NCBI GenBank assembly: GCA_003510795.1
Contig: DOKP01000055.1
Coordinates: 1 to 20,294 of the forward strand
Reading direction: 5' to 3'
From: Candidatus Moraniibacteriota bacterium
Lineage (GTDB): Bacteria; Patescibacteriota; Minisyncoccia; Moranbacterales; UBA9337
Length of the DNA stretch: 20,294 nt
A program made the translations under genes and the position numbers. This document shows, one piece after another, positions 1 through 5,116 of this stretch. Every line of letters begins with the position of its first letter. The stretch's first letter is position 1. The notes below the pieces were generated by a model, which ran no database searches, was not told the DNA's origin, and saw only the letters and a program-made list of their open reading frames with translations.

Positions 1-80
1 ACTAATCCGGACAAGTCGGGAAATTTACTTGCCAAGTCCCAACAGTTACGAGCCATTATTCTCATAGCTTGAATATTCAT
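1..80 (-). CDS. Unidentified protein, N-terminal 26 residues only (runs off the left edge)
   Basis: Only the start of this gene is in the window: ATG at 80-78, reading MNIQAMRIMARNCWDLASK and on to base 1 without a stop. The start is well supported. AAGGAGA lies 6 nt upstream of the ATG, the best Shine-Dalgarno sequence in the window, and a near-consensus promoter sits at 151-178 with no other gene between. I do not recognise the product. The position after a tRNA-Trp gene is where many bacteria have secE, but the residues visible do not suggest SecE, and a terminator plus a new promoter separate it from the tRNA. It is probably well expressed. Confidence 0.6.
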   Translation of the reverse strand, partial: MNIQAMRIMARNCWDLASKFPDLSGL

Positions 81-150
81 CAGACATCTCCTTTTTGTGA
101 GTCATTAGACTCTAAATTAACAAAATACAATCCCATTTCTATGACTATGT

Positions 151-178
151 ATCATAATACTTTTTTATAAATTGTCAA
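151..178 (-). promoter_or_regulatory. Sigma-70-type promoter for the left-edge gene
   Basis: On the minus strand, -35 TTGACA (178-173) and -10 TATGAT (156-151) are separated by 16 nt. Transcription would start near 144, giving a leader of about 64 nt before the ATG at 80. It is read from consensus only. Confidence 0.6.
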
Positions 179-189
179 GCATAAAAGCC

Positions 190-217
190 AAAAAACGCCA
201 TATTCTAGGCGTTTTTT
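190..217 (-). terminator. Rho-independent terminator after tRNA-Trp
   Basis: AAAACGCC and GGCGTTTT form a perfect GC-capped stem around an 8-nt loop, with A and T runs on both sides, so it would work in either direction. It lies 10 bp beyond the 3' end of tRNA-Trp and closes the tRNA/rpmG cluster. Confidence 0.8.
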
Positions 218-226
218 GATGATTTG

Positions 227-297
227 CACGGGATGTAGGAATCGAACCTACGTCAGAGCTTTTGGAGAGCCCCATATTACCACTATACGAATCCCGC
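227..297 (-). tRNA. tRNA-Trp (anticodon CCA)
   Basis: The minus strand folds as a full cloverleaf. The acceptor GCGGGAT pairs with ATCCCGT (first pair G-U). The D stem is GTAT/ATAT with loop AGTGGTA. The anticodon stem GGGCT/AGCTC carries loop CTCCAAA, so the anticodon is CCA. The T arm is GTAGG-TTCGATT-CCTAC. The discriminator is G, the tryptophan identity base in bacteria. The 3' CCA is not encoded (GCAA follows). It is the last gene of the tRNA/rpmG cluster. Confidence 0.93.
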
Positions 298-354
298 ATG
301 TGTTATTTTTATTTGTTCTACTAATTACCGCAAAAATCAGAAACCCCCTCTCAG

Positions 355-380
355 TCTCCCCCTTGAGTACAAGAGGGAGA
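355..380. repeat. Hairpin with an AGTA loop between rpmG and tRNA-Trp
   Basis: TCTCCCCCTTG (355-365) and CAAGAGGGAGA (370-380) pair with one mismatch around the loop AGTA. The apex TTGAGTACAA recurs in an otherwise different hairpin at 15120-15143. No protein-coding reading is convincing here. Confidence 0.6.
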
Positions 381-392
381 GGATGGGATGCG

Positions 393-421
393 AATTACCA
401 CAAGCAAAACTTGTGGTAATT
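393..421. repeat. Perfect 12-bp hairpin just after rpmG
   Basis: AATTACCACAAG (393-404) and CTTGTGGTAATT (410-421) are perfect complements around a 5-nt loop. The hairpin begins 6 bp after the rpmG stop. No T-run follows on the minus strand, so it is more likely an RNA-processing or 3'-protecting structure between rpmG and tRNA-Trp than a strong terminator. Confidence 0.65.
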
Positions 422-426
422 TGGAA

Positions 427-585
427 TTATTTCTTCATTTCCTTATGAAGAGTATGAGTTTTGCAAAATTTACAATGTTTTTTCATTTCTAGTTTCTCTT
501 TGATTTTCTTCTTATTTCTGCCTGTGTAATAATTAATATTCTTACATTCACCACATCTCATTTTTACTAAATTTTCATTGGCCAT
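427..585 (-). CDS. rpmG: 50S ribosomal protein L33 (52 aa)
   Basis: Small basic protein of the large ribosomal subunit, read from ATG at 585-583 to TAA at 429-427 and starting MANENLVKMRCGECKNINYY. It keeps two CxxC zinc-ribbon pairs (C11/C14 and C38/C41), as in the Zn-binding form of L33, plus the YYTGRNKK segment and the KKHCKFCKTHTLHKE tail typical of the family. The length (52 aa) is normal. It sits between tRNA-Thr(GGU) and tRNA-Trp, a placement seen in many bacteria where rpmG precedes tRNA-Trp. No Shine-Dalgarno is evident, and it is probably co-transcribed with the flanking tRNAs. Confidence 0.95.
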   Translation of the reverse strand: MANENLVKMRCGECKNINYYTGRNKKKIKEKLEMKKHCKFCKTHTLHKEMKK

Positions 586-596
586 ATTCTTTTAGG

Positions 597-665
597 TGTT
601 AGCTTTTAGTTAGTTAGGTTTTAGCTTCTCAAGTAAAACCTTGTAAGCTAATAACTAAAATCTAT
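597..665. repeat. Imperfect palindromic spacer (TTTTAG/CTAAAA family)
   Basis: This gap between rpmG and tRNA-Thr holds GGTTTTA...TAAAACC and TTTTAGTTAGTT...AATAACTAAAA inverted repeats. A similar imperfect palindrome lies between eno and gpmI (6680-6780). No coding signal is present. Confidence 0.5.
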
Positions 666-722
666 AAGCTGAACTTAAATTAAATCTTACTAAATTAAAA
701 TCTTATCTTATTAAAACTTCCT

Positions 723-796
723 GAGCCGTTGCGCAGAATCGAACTGCGGACCTTTTCCTTACCATGGAAATGCTCTACCATCTGAGCTACAACGGC
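723..796 (-). tRNA. tRNA-Thr (anticodon GGU)
   Basis: The acceptor GCCGTTG pairs perfectly with CAACGGC, the D arm is GCTC-AGATGGTA-GAGC, the anticodon stem TTTCC/GGAAA holds loop ATGGTAA (anticodon GGT), and the T arm is CGCAG-TTCGATT-CTGCG. The discriminator is U, as in the second tRNA-Thr of the cluster. CCA is not encoded. Confidence 0.95.
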
Positions 797-810
797 GCTA
801 CGCGCAAATT

Positions 811-930
811 TCCAAGCACCAAGAAACAATTTTCAAACAAATCTCAAACTACAATTTACAAAAATAATCTTAAATATATTATTCTTTGTTATTTTTAATT
901 TGTCTATGTCTTGTTTCTTGTGATTCGTTT
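811..930. repeat. AT-rich inverted-repeat spacer between tRNA-Thr(GGU) and tRNA-Tyr
   Basis: The left arm, about 819-842 (CCAAGAAACAATTTTCAAAC on), is an imperfect inverted match to the right arm at about 898-925 (CAAGAAACAAGACATAGACA on the minus strand). The space between is almost pure A/T. No gene is visible. Confidence 0.45.
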
Positions 931-947
931 CTTTAATTCATTTTACG

Positions 948-1030
948 TGGGCCGGGACGGATTTGAACCGCCGTAGACTAATGTCGTCAGATTTACAGTC
1001 TGATGCAATTGACCGCTCTGCCACCGACCC
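948..1030 (-). tRNA. tRNA-Tyr (anticodon GUA)
   Basis: Class II tRNA of 83 nt with a long variable arm (about GACATTAGTC). The acceptor GGGTCGG pairs with CCGGCCC (one G-U), the anticodon loop CTGTAAA gives GTA, and the T arm is GGCGG-TTCAAAT-CCGTC. The discriminator is A and CCA is not encoded. It lies between two tRNA-Thr genes, echoing the thrU-tyrU-glyT-thrT order of proteobacteria. Confidence 0.95.
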
Positions 1031-1039
1031 AAATTTCAA

Positions 1040-1123
1040 AAATCATATTAACATATTAGCACACTAGCACAAATTCTTGCCTAATTGCTCCTATGTTAAA
1101 ATGCTAAAATGTTAATATGATTT
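1040..1123. repeat. 15-bp perfect inverted repeat filling the tRNA-Tyr/tRNA-Thr gap
   Basis: AAATCATATTAACAT (1040-1054) and ATGTTAATATGATTT (1109-1123) are perfect complements, and a second block (TTAGCA/TGCTAA) extends the pairing after one mismatch. The right arm stops exactly at the 3' CCA end of tRNA-Thr(UGU). The inner sequence belongs to the TTTTAGCAT/TTAACAT repeat family seen at 8051-8089 and 10661-10691. Confidence 0.7.
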
Positions 1124-1198
1124 GGAGCCACCTGTCGGGCTCGGACCGACGACCTACTGTTTACAAAACAGTTGCTCTACCAACTGAGCTAAGGTGGC
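1123..1198 (-). tRNA. tRNA-Thr (anticodon UGU), CCA encoded
   Basis: The acceptor GCCACCT pairs perfectly with AGGTGGC, the D arm is GCTC-AGTTGGTA-GAGC, the anticodon stem ACTGT/ACAGT carries loop TTTGTAA (anticodon TGT), and the T arm is GTCGG-TCCGAGC-CCGAC. The discriminator is U and CCA follows directly at 1125-1123, the only encoded CCA among the four tRNAs here. It is the first gene of the tRNA cluster and has its own promoter. Confidence 0.95.
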
Positions 1199-1218
1199 TA
1201 AAAAACAAACACCTATCC

Positions 1219-1247
1219 ATTCTATGATAAAATCAAATAATTGTAAA
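1219..1247 (-). promoter_or_regulatory. Promoter of the tRNA-Thr/Tyr/Thr-rpmG-Trp cluster
   Basis: On the minus strand, -35 TTTACA (1247-1242), a 17-nt spacer and -10 TAGAAT (1224-1219). Initiation near 1212 would be about 14 nt before the tRNA-Thr 5' end. The promoter sits directly after the stop of the TPR gene. Confidence 0.65.
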
Positions 1248-1251
1248 CAGT

Positions 1252-1989
1252 TTAAATCTTCCTTCTTCTGAACCTGCTTAATTTATTCCTCACACTCAAG
1301 CTTTGTGGATTAAGTTTAATAACTTGCTTATAGCAAGACTCTGCGTCAACATTATTTTCTTGGCTGACATAATAATCCCCCAATCTCTCATAGGCTTCAA
1401 TGTCCCGAGGATCAGAGGCAATTCTCTCTACCAAAATGCTCTCCAACTCTTCTCTTTTTTCTTCCGGATAAACAACTTCCTTGCTTATCATCACACGTTC
1501 TTCCCTAAATTTCACAAGATCTTCCCCTTTTCCCTGCTTGCCCCTAGAAAAAATTCTCTTTATTTTATTAGGATTATTATTTTTAGCCAAATCCATAGCA
1601 TTATTAGCCTCTCTACTTGCTTCATTCTCGAGAACTTTTTCCAAAATACCTTCCTTATCCCCAACTAGACTGTCTATGCCACTTTCCTCAAAATCTTTTT
1701 TATCCAATTCTGATTCGATTTTATTTTTTTTACTCTTTATGAAAGCTAATTTTTTCTCCAATCGATTGTGCATTTTTAGTGAAAAAACTTTGAAAATCTG
1801 AGCCATTTTTTCTAAAAAATGAAGCCATCGGCTTTTAACTTCCATCGAAATTCTGCTTTGAACTGTAGCGTCCTCTCCATTTTCAATTTCTTTGGCAATT
1901 TCCAAGGATCTTCGCGAAATCAAAAAAATAACAAGTGCTAGACTCACGACTATTATTATTGGAGGTAAAACGAAATATAAGTAAAACAT
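1252..1989 (-). CDS. Membrane-anchored TPR-repeat protein (245 aa)
   Basis: Unnamed protein with a hydrophobic N-terminal segment (residues about 4-26) followed directly by basic residues, then a long charged and probably coiled linker rich in Lys and Glu (about 30-180). One tetratricopeptide-like unit is clear near the C-terminus (about 195-230: ERLGDYYVSQENNVDAESCY, then a KLNPQ turn). That makes it a one-TM protein whose soluble part could act as a protein-binding scaffold. It starts 5 bp after the stop of the RicT-like gene, so the two are almost certainly co-transcribed. Partner and function are unknown. The start codon is the only reasonable one that keeps the membrane segment. Confidence 0.8.
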   Translation of the reverse strand: MFYLYFVLPPIIIVVSLALVIFLISRRSLEIAKEIENGEDATVQSRISMEVKSRWLHFLEKMAQIFKVFSLKMHNRLEKKLAFIKSKKNKIESELDKKDFEESGIDSLVGDKEGILEKVLENEASREANNAMDLAKNNNPNKIKRIFSRGKQGKGEDLVKFREERVMISKEVVYPEEKREELESILVERIASDPRDIEAYERLGDYYVSQENNVDAESCYKQVIKLNPQSLSVRNKLSRFRRRKI

Positions 1990-1994
1990 CTTTT

Positions 1995-2783
1995 TTATTT
2001 TAAATCCTCTTTCTTAATTATGACGTATTCGCCGTTGGACATTCTCAATTTAATCATCTGCTCCAATGGGCTTAACTCAATTACCTCCCCAGATCCTCTC
2101 TTGATATTGACGACACTTCCAATTTCCGGCATGCCTCTGAGCATATCTCTATATTGATCAGCCTCATAAGACAAACAACACATTAGTCTTCCGCAAATTC
2201 CCGATATTCTATCCGAGCCTCTTTGCGCCACATTTTGAACTTTAGCCATATCAGTCGAAATGCTGGGAATTTCTCCAAGGAACTTCACGCAACAAAGTTC
2301 TTTTCCGCAAACTCCGCAACCACCCAGATTACGCGCTTCGTCTCTGGACCCAATCTGTCGCATGCGCACTGACCGATGGAAAATCCTAGATAAATTTTTC
2401 ACTAACTGGCGAAAGTCTACTCGGCCATCGGCAATAAAAGTAATTATGACCGTTCCTTTGCCTAGAGTAGTAAAAACATCCACAAATTTCATTTCCAATT
2501 CCATTCGTTTGGCTTCCTTACGGCAAATATCCAAAATTTCTTTTTCTTTTTTTGAATTTTTATCAAAATTTTTCAAATCCCTTTCGGTAGCTTCTCTTAG
2601 GATTGTAAAAATTTCTGCATCGTTTTCTTTTTTAAATTCTTGGCGTATGGCATTTTTTATTGTCCCTAAGATATTTCCAGATTCATCCTCTACAATAACC
2701 TTATCCCCCTTTTTAAATTCAACGTTGCTTAAACAAATTTTTAGATCACCCCAGCCACATAAATTAACCAAATATTTAAACAT
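1995..2783 (-). CDS. PSP1 / RicT (YaaT)-family protein
   Basis: 262-aa cytoplasmic protein of the PSP1 family. In Bacillus subtilis the homologue RicT (YaaT) works with RicA and RicF in a Fe-S-containing complex that promotes RNase Y-dependent RNA processing and affects phosphorelay signalling. The family signature is intact: GGCGVCGKELCC (C156, C159, C164, C165) and SGICGRLMCCLSYE (C197, C202, C203) supply the conserved cysteines, and the N-terminal half carries the PSP1 core. A C-terminal beta-rich segment (about 218-258) resembles a small KOW-like barrel, a weak reading. RicA and RicF partners are not in the window. The gene has an extended -10 promoter upstream and leads a two-gene unit with the TPR protein. 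Confidence 0.9.
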   Translation of the reverse strand: MFKYLVNLCGWGDLKICLSNVEFKKGDKVIVEDESGNILGTIKNAIRQEFKKENDAEIFTILREATERDLKNFDKNSKKEKEILDICRKEAKRMELEMKFVDVFTTLGKGTVIITFIADGRVDFRQLVKNLSRIFHRSVRMRQIGSRDEARNLGGCGVCGKELCCVKFLGEIPSISTDMAKVQNVAQRGSDRISGICGRLMCCLSYEADQYRDMLRGMPEIGSVVNIKRGSGEVIELSPLEQMIKLRMSNGEYVIIKKEDLK

Positions 2784-2822
2784 AATTAAATAATCTTAAT
2801 GAAACAAAGCTCTGCCTGTTTA

Positions 2823-2851
2823 ATTATAGCACATCTCAGAATAAACTATAA
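2823..2851 (-). promoter_or_regulatory. Extended -10 promoter for the RicT-like gene
   Basis: The -10 is a consensus TATAAT (2828-2823) preceded by TGTGC, giving a TGn extension. The -35, TTATAG at 17-nt spacing, is poor, as expected for extended -10 promoters. It lies in the 62-bp gap after tsf. Confidence 0.6.
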
Positions 2852-3427
2852 TTCAAAACGAAAAAAGTCTCCCAATTGAATATTTTCCCCAATTTTTCCA
2901 ATTTTTTCAGTGATAAGCTCGCTGATAGTTAAATCAGGATTTTTCACAAAAGGCTGAGTCAATAAAGATATCTCTTCTTTAAATTTCTTTTCTTTTCCAT
3001 TCATTATCTTAGCCATAATCTCTGCCGGCTTTCCTTCATTTTTCAATTGTTCTGTCCAAATTTCCCGTTCTTTCTCCAACATTTCTTCTGGGACACTTTC
3101 CGGACTCAAAAATTTTGGACTCATAGCGCTGATATGCATTGCAATATCCTTGGCCAATTCCTTGAATTCTTCATTTCTCGCCACGAAATCAGTTTCGCAG
3201 TAAAGTTTGACCATGGCGCCTATTTTGTTATTGGAATGCATATAGGAACCAATTACGCCTTCTTTCGCCTCTCTATCATTCTTTTTAAGCGCTTTAGCTT
3301 GGCCACTTTTTCTCAAAAGTTCCACAGCCTTGACCTCATCGCCAGCCGCTTCATCCAAAGCTTTCTTTACATCAACCATTCCAGCTCCGGTAATTTCTCT
3401 TATTTTTTTTATTTGTTCTAAGGACAT
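2846..3427 (-). CDS. tsf: Elongation factor Ts, short form (193 aa)
   Basis: Nucleotide-exchange factor for EF-Tu. The N-terminal UBA-like domain (residues about 2-45, IREITGAGMVDVKKALDEA) is followed by the core with the TDFVARN motif (79-85) that contacts EF-Tu. At 193 aa it lacks the duplicated core subdomain of the E. coli protein (about 280 aa) and matches the short Thermus-like form. It lies 20 bp after rpsB, the near-universal bacterial order, and is probably expressed from the rpsB promoter. No Shine-Dalgarno is visible; the start context is ACAAAAATATG. Confidence 0.96.
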   Translation of the reverse strand: MSLEQIKKIREITGAGMVDVKKALDEAAGDEVKAVELLRKSGQAKALKKNDREAKEGVIGSYMHSNNKIGAMVKLYCETDFVARNEEFKELAKDIAMHISAMSPKFLSPESVPEEMLEKEREIWTEQLKNEGKPAEIMAKIMNGKEKKFKEEISLLTQPFVKNPDLTISELITEKIGKIGENIQLGDFFRFEL

Positions 3428-3447
3428 ATTTTTGTTATAAATAAAAT

Positions 3448-4215
3448 TTATTTTACTATTGGACTCACTAGATATTCCATTATAGTTTTTACCGAAGAAA
3501 CAGCATCATCATTAGCTGGAATCGGATAATTTATATCATTTGGATTTACATTTGTATCCACGATAGCGATAACTGGGATTTTGGCATTTAAAGCTTCTTT
3601 CAATGCAATCTCATCAGTTTTAATGTCAGAAATAAAAATTGCAGCTGGCAAAGTTTTCATTTCTTTCAAGCCTCCCATTTTTTTTTCTAATTTTTCCAAT
3701 TCTTCAGTTTTTTTTAATTTTTCAAGTTTAGTATATTTATCAAATCCGCCAACAGCCATTTGTTCTTGAGAATCTTTTAAATATTGAGCTCTTTTTCGAA
3801 TCACTCCGAAGTTAGTAAAAGTTCCACCTAGCCATCTTTCCGTTACATGTGGCATCTCACAAGCTATCGCAGATATTTTTACAATCGCTTTGGCTTGCTT
3901 TTTTGTTCCCACAAACAAAATTTGTTTTTTCTCTTCTTTTAATTTTTTTGCAAATTCCATTGCTTCCTTCAACTTTTCCTCTGTTTTTTGCAAATCAATT
4001 ATATTTATGCTTCTTTTGGTGCCAAAAATAAACTTATTCATCCTTGGATCCCGGCAAGATTTATTGTGTCCAAAATGAACACCATTTTTTAGCATTTTTT
4101 CTAAACTTATTTCGCTAACAGAAAAATCCATTTTGTATCTTTCTTCTAGCACATTATTTTTTTCGGATTCTTTTTTTACATCTTCTCCGACAGATGGTTC
4201 TTTTACAGTACTCAT
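3448..4215 (-). CDS. rpsB: 30S ribosomal protein S2 with an N-terminal extension
   Basis: S2 assembles late onto the small subunit. Family motifs are clear: NGVHFGH (44-50), FIFGTKRSINIIDLQKT, FVGTKKQAK, ERWLGGTFTNF, and the C-terminal IPVIAIVDTNVNP. The HFGH motif usually lies near residue 15-18, but here an acidic, charged extension of about 30 residues precedes it. The chosen ATG (4215) has GGA 8 nt upstream. The alternative Met29 (4131) would give a conventional length but has no ribosome-binding site. It heads the rpsB-tsf operon behind a strong promoter and a structured leader. Confidence 0.95.
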   Translation of the reverse strand: MSTVKEPSVGEDVKKESEKNNVLEERYKMDFSVSEISLEKMLKNGVHFGHNKSCRDPRMNKFIFGTKRSINIIDLQKTEEKLKEAMEFAKKLKEEKKQILFVGTKKQAKAIVKISAIACEMPHVTERWLGGTFTNFGVIRKRAQYLKDSQEQMAVGGFDKYTKLEKLKKTEELEKLEKKMGGLKEMKTLPAAIFISDIKTDEIALKEALNAKIPVIAIVDTNVNPNDINYPIPANDDAVSSVKTIMEYLVSPIVK

Positions 4216-4367
4216 TGTTTTTTCCTTTTTATTATTAATTAATCCTCTGCTTTTTTGTTTTTCAGCTCATAATCCTAAAAAAATTAGGACAGGAACGAGC
4301 CCAAAAAAGCATGTTTTTTATAAGCCCTCCGGAGATAAAATCAAAAAATTTATGCCGGAAGAGCACA
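4216..4367 (-). promoter_or_regulatory. Structured 5' leader of rpsB-tsf (candidate autoregulatory RNA)
   Basis: About 150 nt separate the predicted transcription start from the rpsB ATG. On the minus strand two hairpins can be drawn. Hairpin 1 (about 4358-4327) has UCCGG/CCGGA closing AUAAA/UUUAU. Hairpin 2 (about 4312-4250) has GCUUUUUU/AAAAAAGC, then GCUCGU/AUGAGC, then GUCCUAA/UUAGGAU over a U5 loop. The AAGGA ribosome site follows downstream. In E. coli rpsB is autoregulated by S2 through its leader, so a similar role is plausible here, but the structure was drawn by hand and not tested. Confidence 0.45.
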
Positions 4368-4373
4368 TAAAAC

Positions 4374-4401
4374 AGTATACCAAACCTGGGACTCTTGTCA
4401 A
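4374..4401 (-). promoter_or_regulatory. rpsB-tsf promoter
   Basis: On the minus strand, consensus -35 TTGACA (4401-4396), a 16-nt spacer and -10 TATACT (4379-4374) preceded by TGG (extended -10). The -35 overlaps that of the divergent rpmE promoter by 5 bp. Confidence 0.75.
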
Positions 4402-4423
4402 TTGTTTTTTTCTGTGCTAATAT
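4395..4423 (+). promoter_or_regulatory. rpmE promoter, back-to-back with that of rpsB
   Basis: -35 TTGTCA (4395-4400), a 17-nt spacer and -10 TAATAT (4418-4423) preceded by TGC (extended -10). The initiation point near 4430 gives a leader of about 58 nt before the rpmE ATG. Confidence 0.7.
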
Positions 4424-4487
4424 TTGCTTTGTACTATCAAAGATAAATTTATTTGATTTAAACCATTAACCAAAATTTTAGAAAAAT

Positions 4488-4781
4488 ATGAAAAAAGACA
4501 TTCATCCAAAGTATTATCCAGCCACAGTTATCAAATGCGCTTGTGGAGCAACTCTGGAAACTGGTGCTACCAAAGAGGATATTGAAGTGGAAATCTGTTC
4601 TCAGTGCCATCCTTTCTTTACGGGAGATAAAAAAGTGGTTGATACAGCTGGACGTGTAGAAAGATTTAAGAAACTTGCTGAGGCTTCTGCCAAACTAAAG
4701 GTGGCTAAAAAAGCCAAGAAAGAGGCTAAAGTTACTAAAGAGGAAAAGACTCCTGTCAAGAAAACCAGTCTTAAAAAATAA
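4488..4781 (+). CDS. rpmE: 50S ribosomal protein L31 with a lysine-rich tail
   Basis: 97-aa L31 of the zinc-containing type. MKKDIHPKYYPATVIKCACG carries the first cysteine pair (C17, C19), and CSQCHPFFTG carries the second (C37, C40), followed by the DTAGRVERF segment. The family usually ends near residue 65-75; here about 25 further residues are mostly Lys, Ala, Thr and Glu, probably disordered and RNA-contacting. It is the only intact gene on the plus strand, divergent from rpsB, with its own promoter and a strong terminator. The start has no clear Shine-Dalgarno. Confidence 0.95.
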   Translation: MKKDIHPKYYPATVIKCACGATLETGATKEDIEVEICSQCHPFFTGDKKVVDTAGRVERFKKLAEASAKLKVAKKAKKEAKVTKEEKTPVKKTSLKK

Positions 4782-4796
4782 CAACACTTTTCAAAT

Positions 4797-4828
4797 AAAA
4801 ACCGCCAAACATTCTTAGGCGGTTTTTT
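4797..4828 (+). terminator. Rho-independent terminator of rpmE
   Basis: AAAAACCGCC and GGCGGTTTTT form a perfect 10-bp stem over an 11-nt loop, ending in a T-run. It begins 16 bp after the rpmE stop. Being symmetric, it could also stop transcripts arriving from gpmI on the other strand. Confidence 0.9.
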
Positions 4829-5116
4829 GCATTGTTATGAATAATAAATATCCTCTTCTATTCAACTACAATGATTACTTACAAAACCCGAGCATAGTAG
4901 TCTTTTTTGACACCAGCACTTTCCGATTATGTCATCTCGAGCGCAACGATAGTGGAGTCGAGAGATCTAAAAACTACTTTTATATAAAAACAGAAAGTCC
5001 ACCGACACATTCAAATATAATATACTCCTGGATTGTCACGAACGGGGTACCGTCTCGCAAAGACGGACCTATACTTTTTTATAGTGGCCAATGAGGTATT
5101 ATTAACCGTAAAAATT
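4829..5116. repeat. Gene-free spacer between convergent rpmE and gpmI, holding two dispersed-repeat copies
   Basis: No credible gene lies in this stretch. It contains a GTCATCTCGAGCG...AGTCGAGAGATCT unit (4931-4968) whose TCTCGA/TCGAGA ends pair (4935-4940 with 4958-4963), and a CCTGGATTGTCACG...TCTCGCAAAGACGG unit (5026-5069). Related units occur at 15100-15165 and at 12303-12506. The first unit is flanked by ACTTTC/GAAAGT inverted ends. It is more GC-rich than the surrounding spacers. Confidence 0.6.

Noticed and set aside
2260..2793. 177-aa open frame on the plus strand, opposite the RicT-like gene
   Set aside because: It is fully antisense to a gene with clear conserved cysteine motifs and has no ribosome site or recognisable domain.
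4133..4420. 95-aa plus-strand frame over the rpsB start and leader
   Set aside because: It overlaps the rpsB coding region and both promoters. The lysine-rich C-terminal part is explained by A-rich leader DNA.
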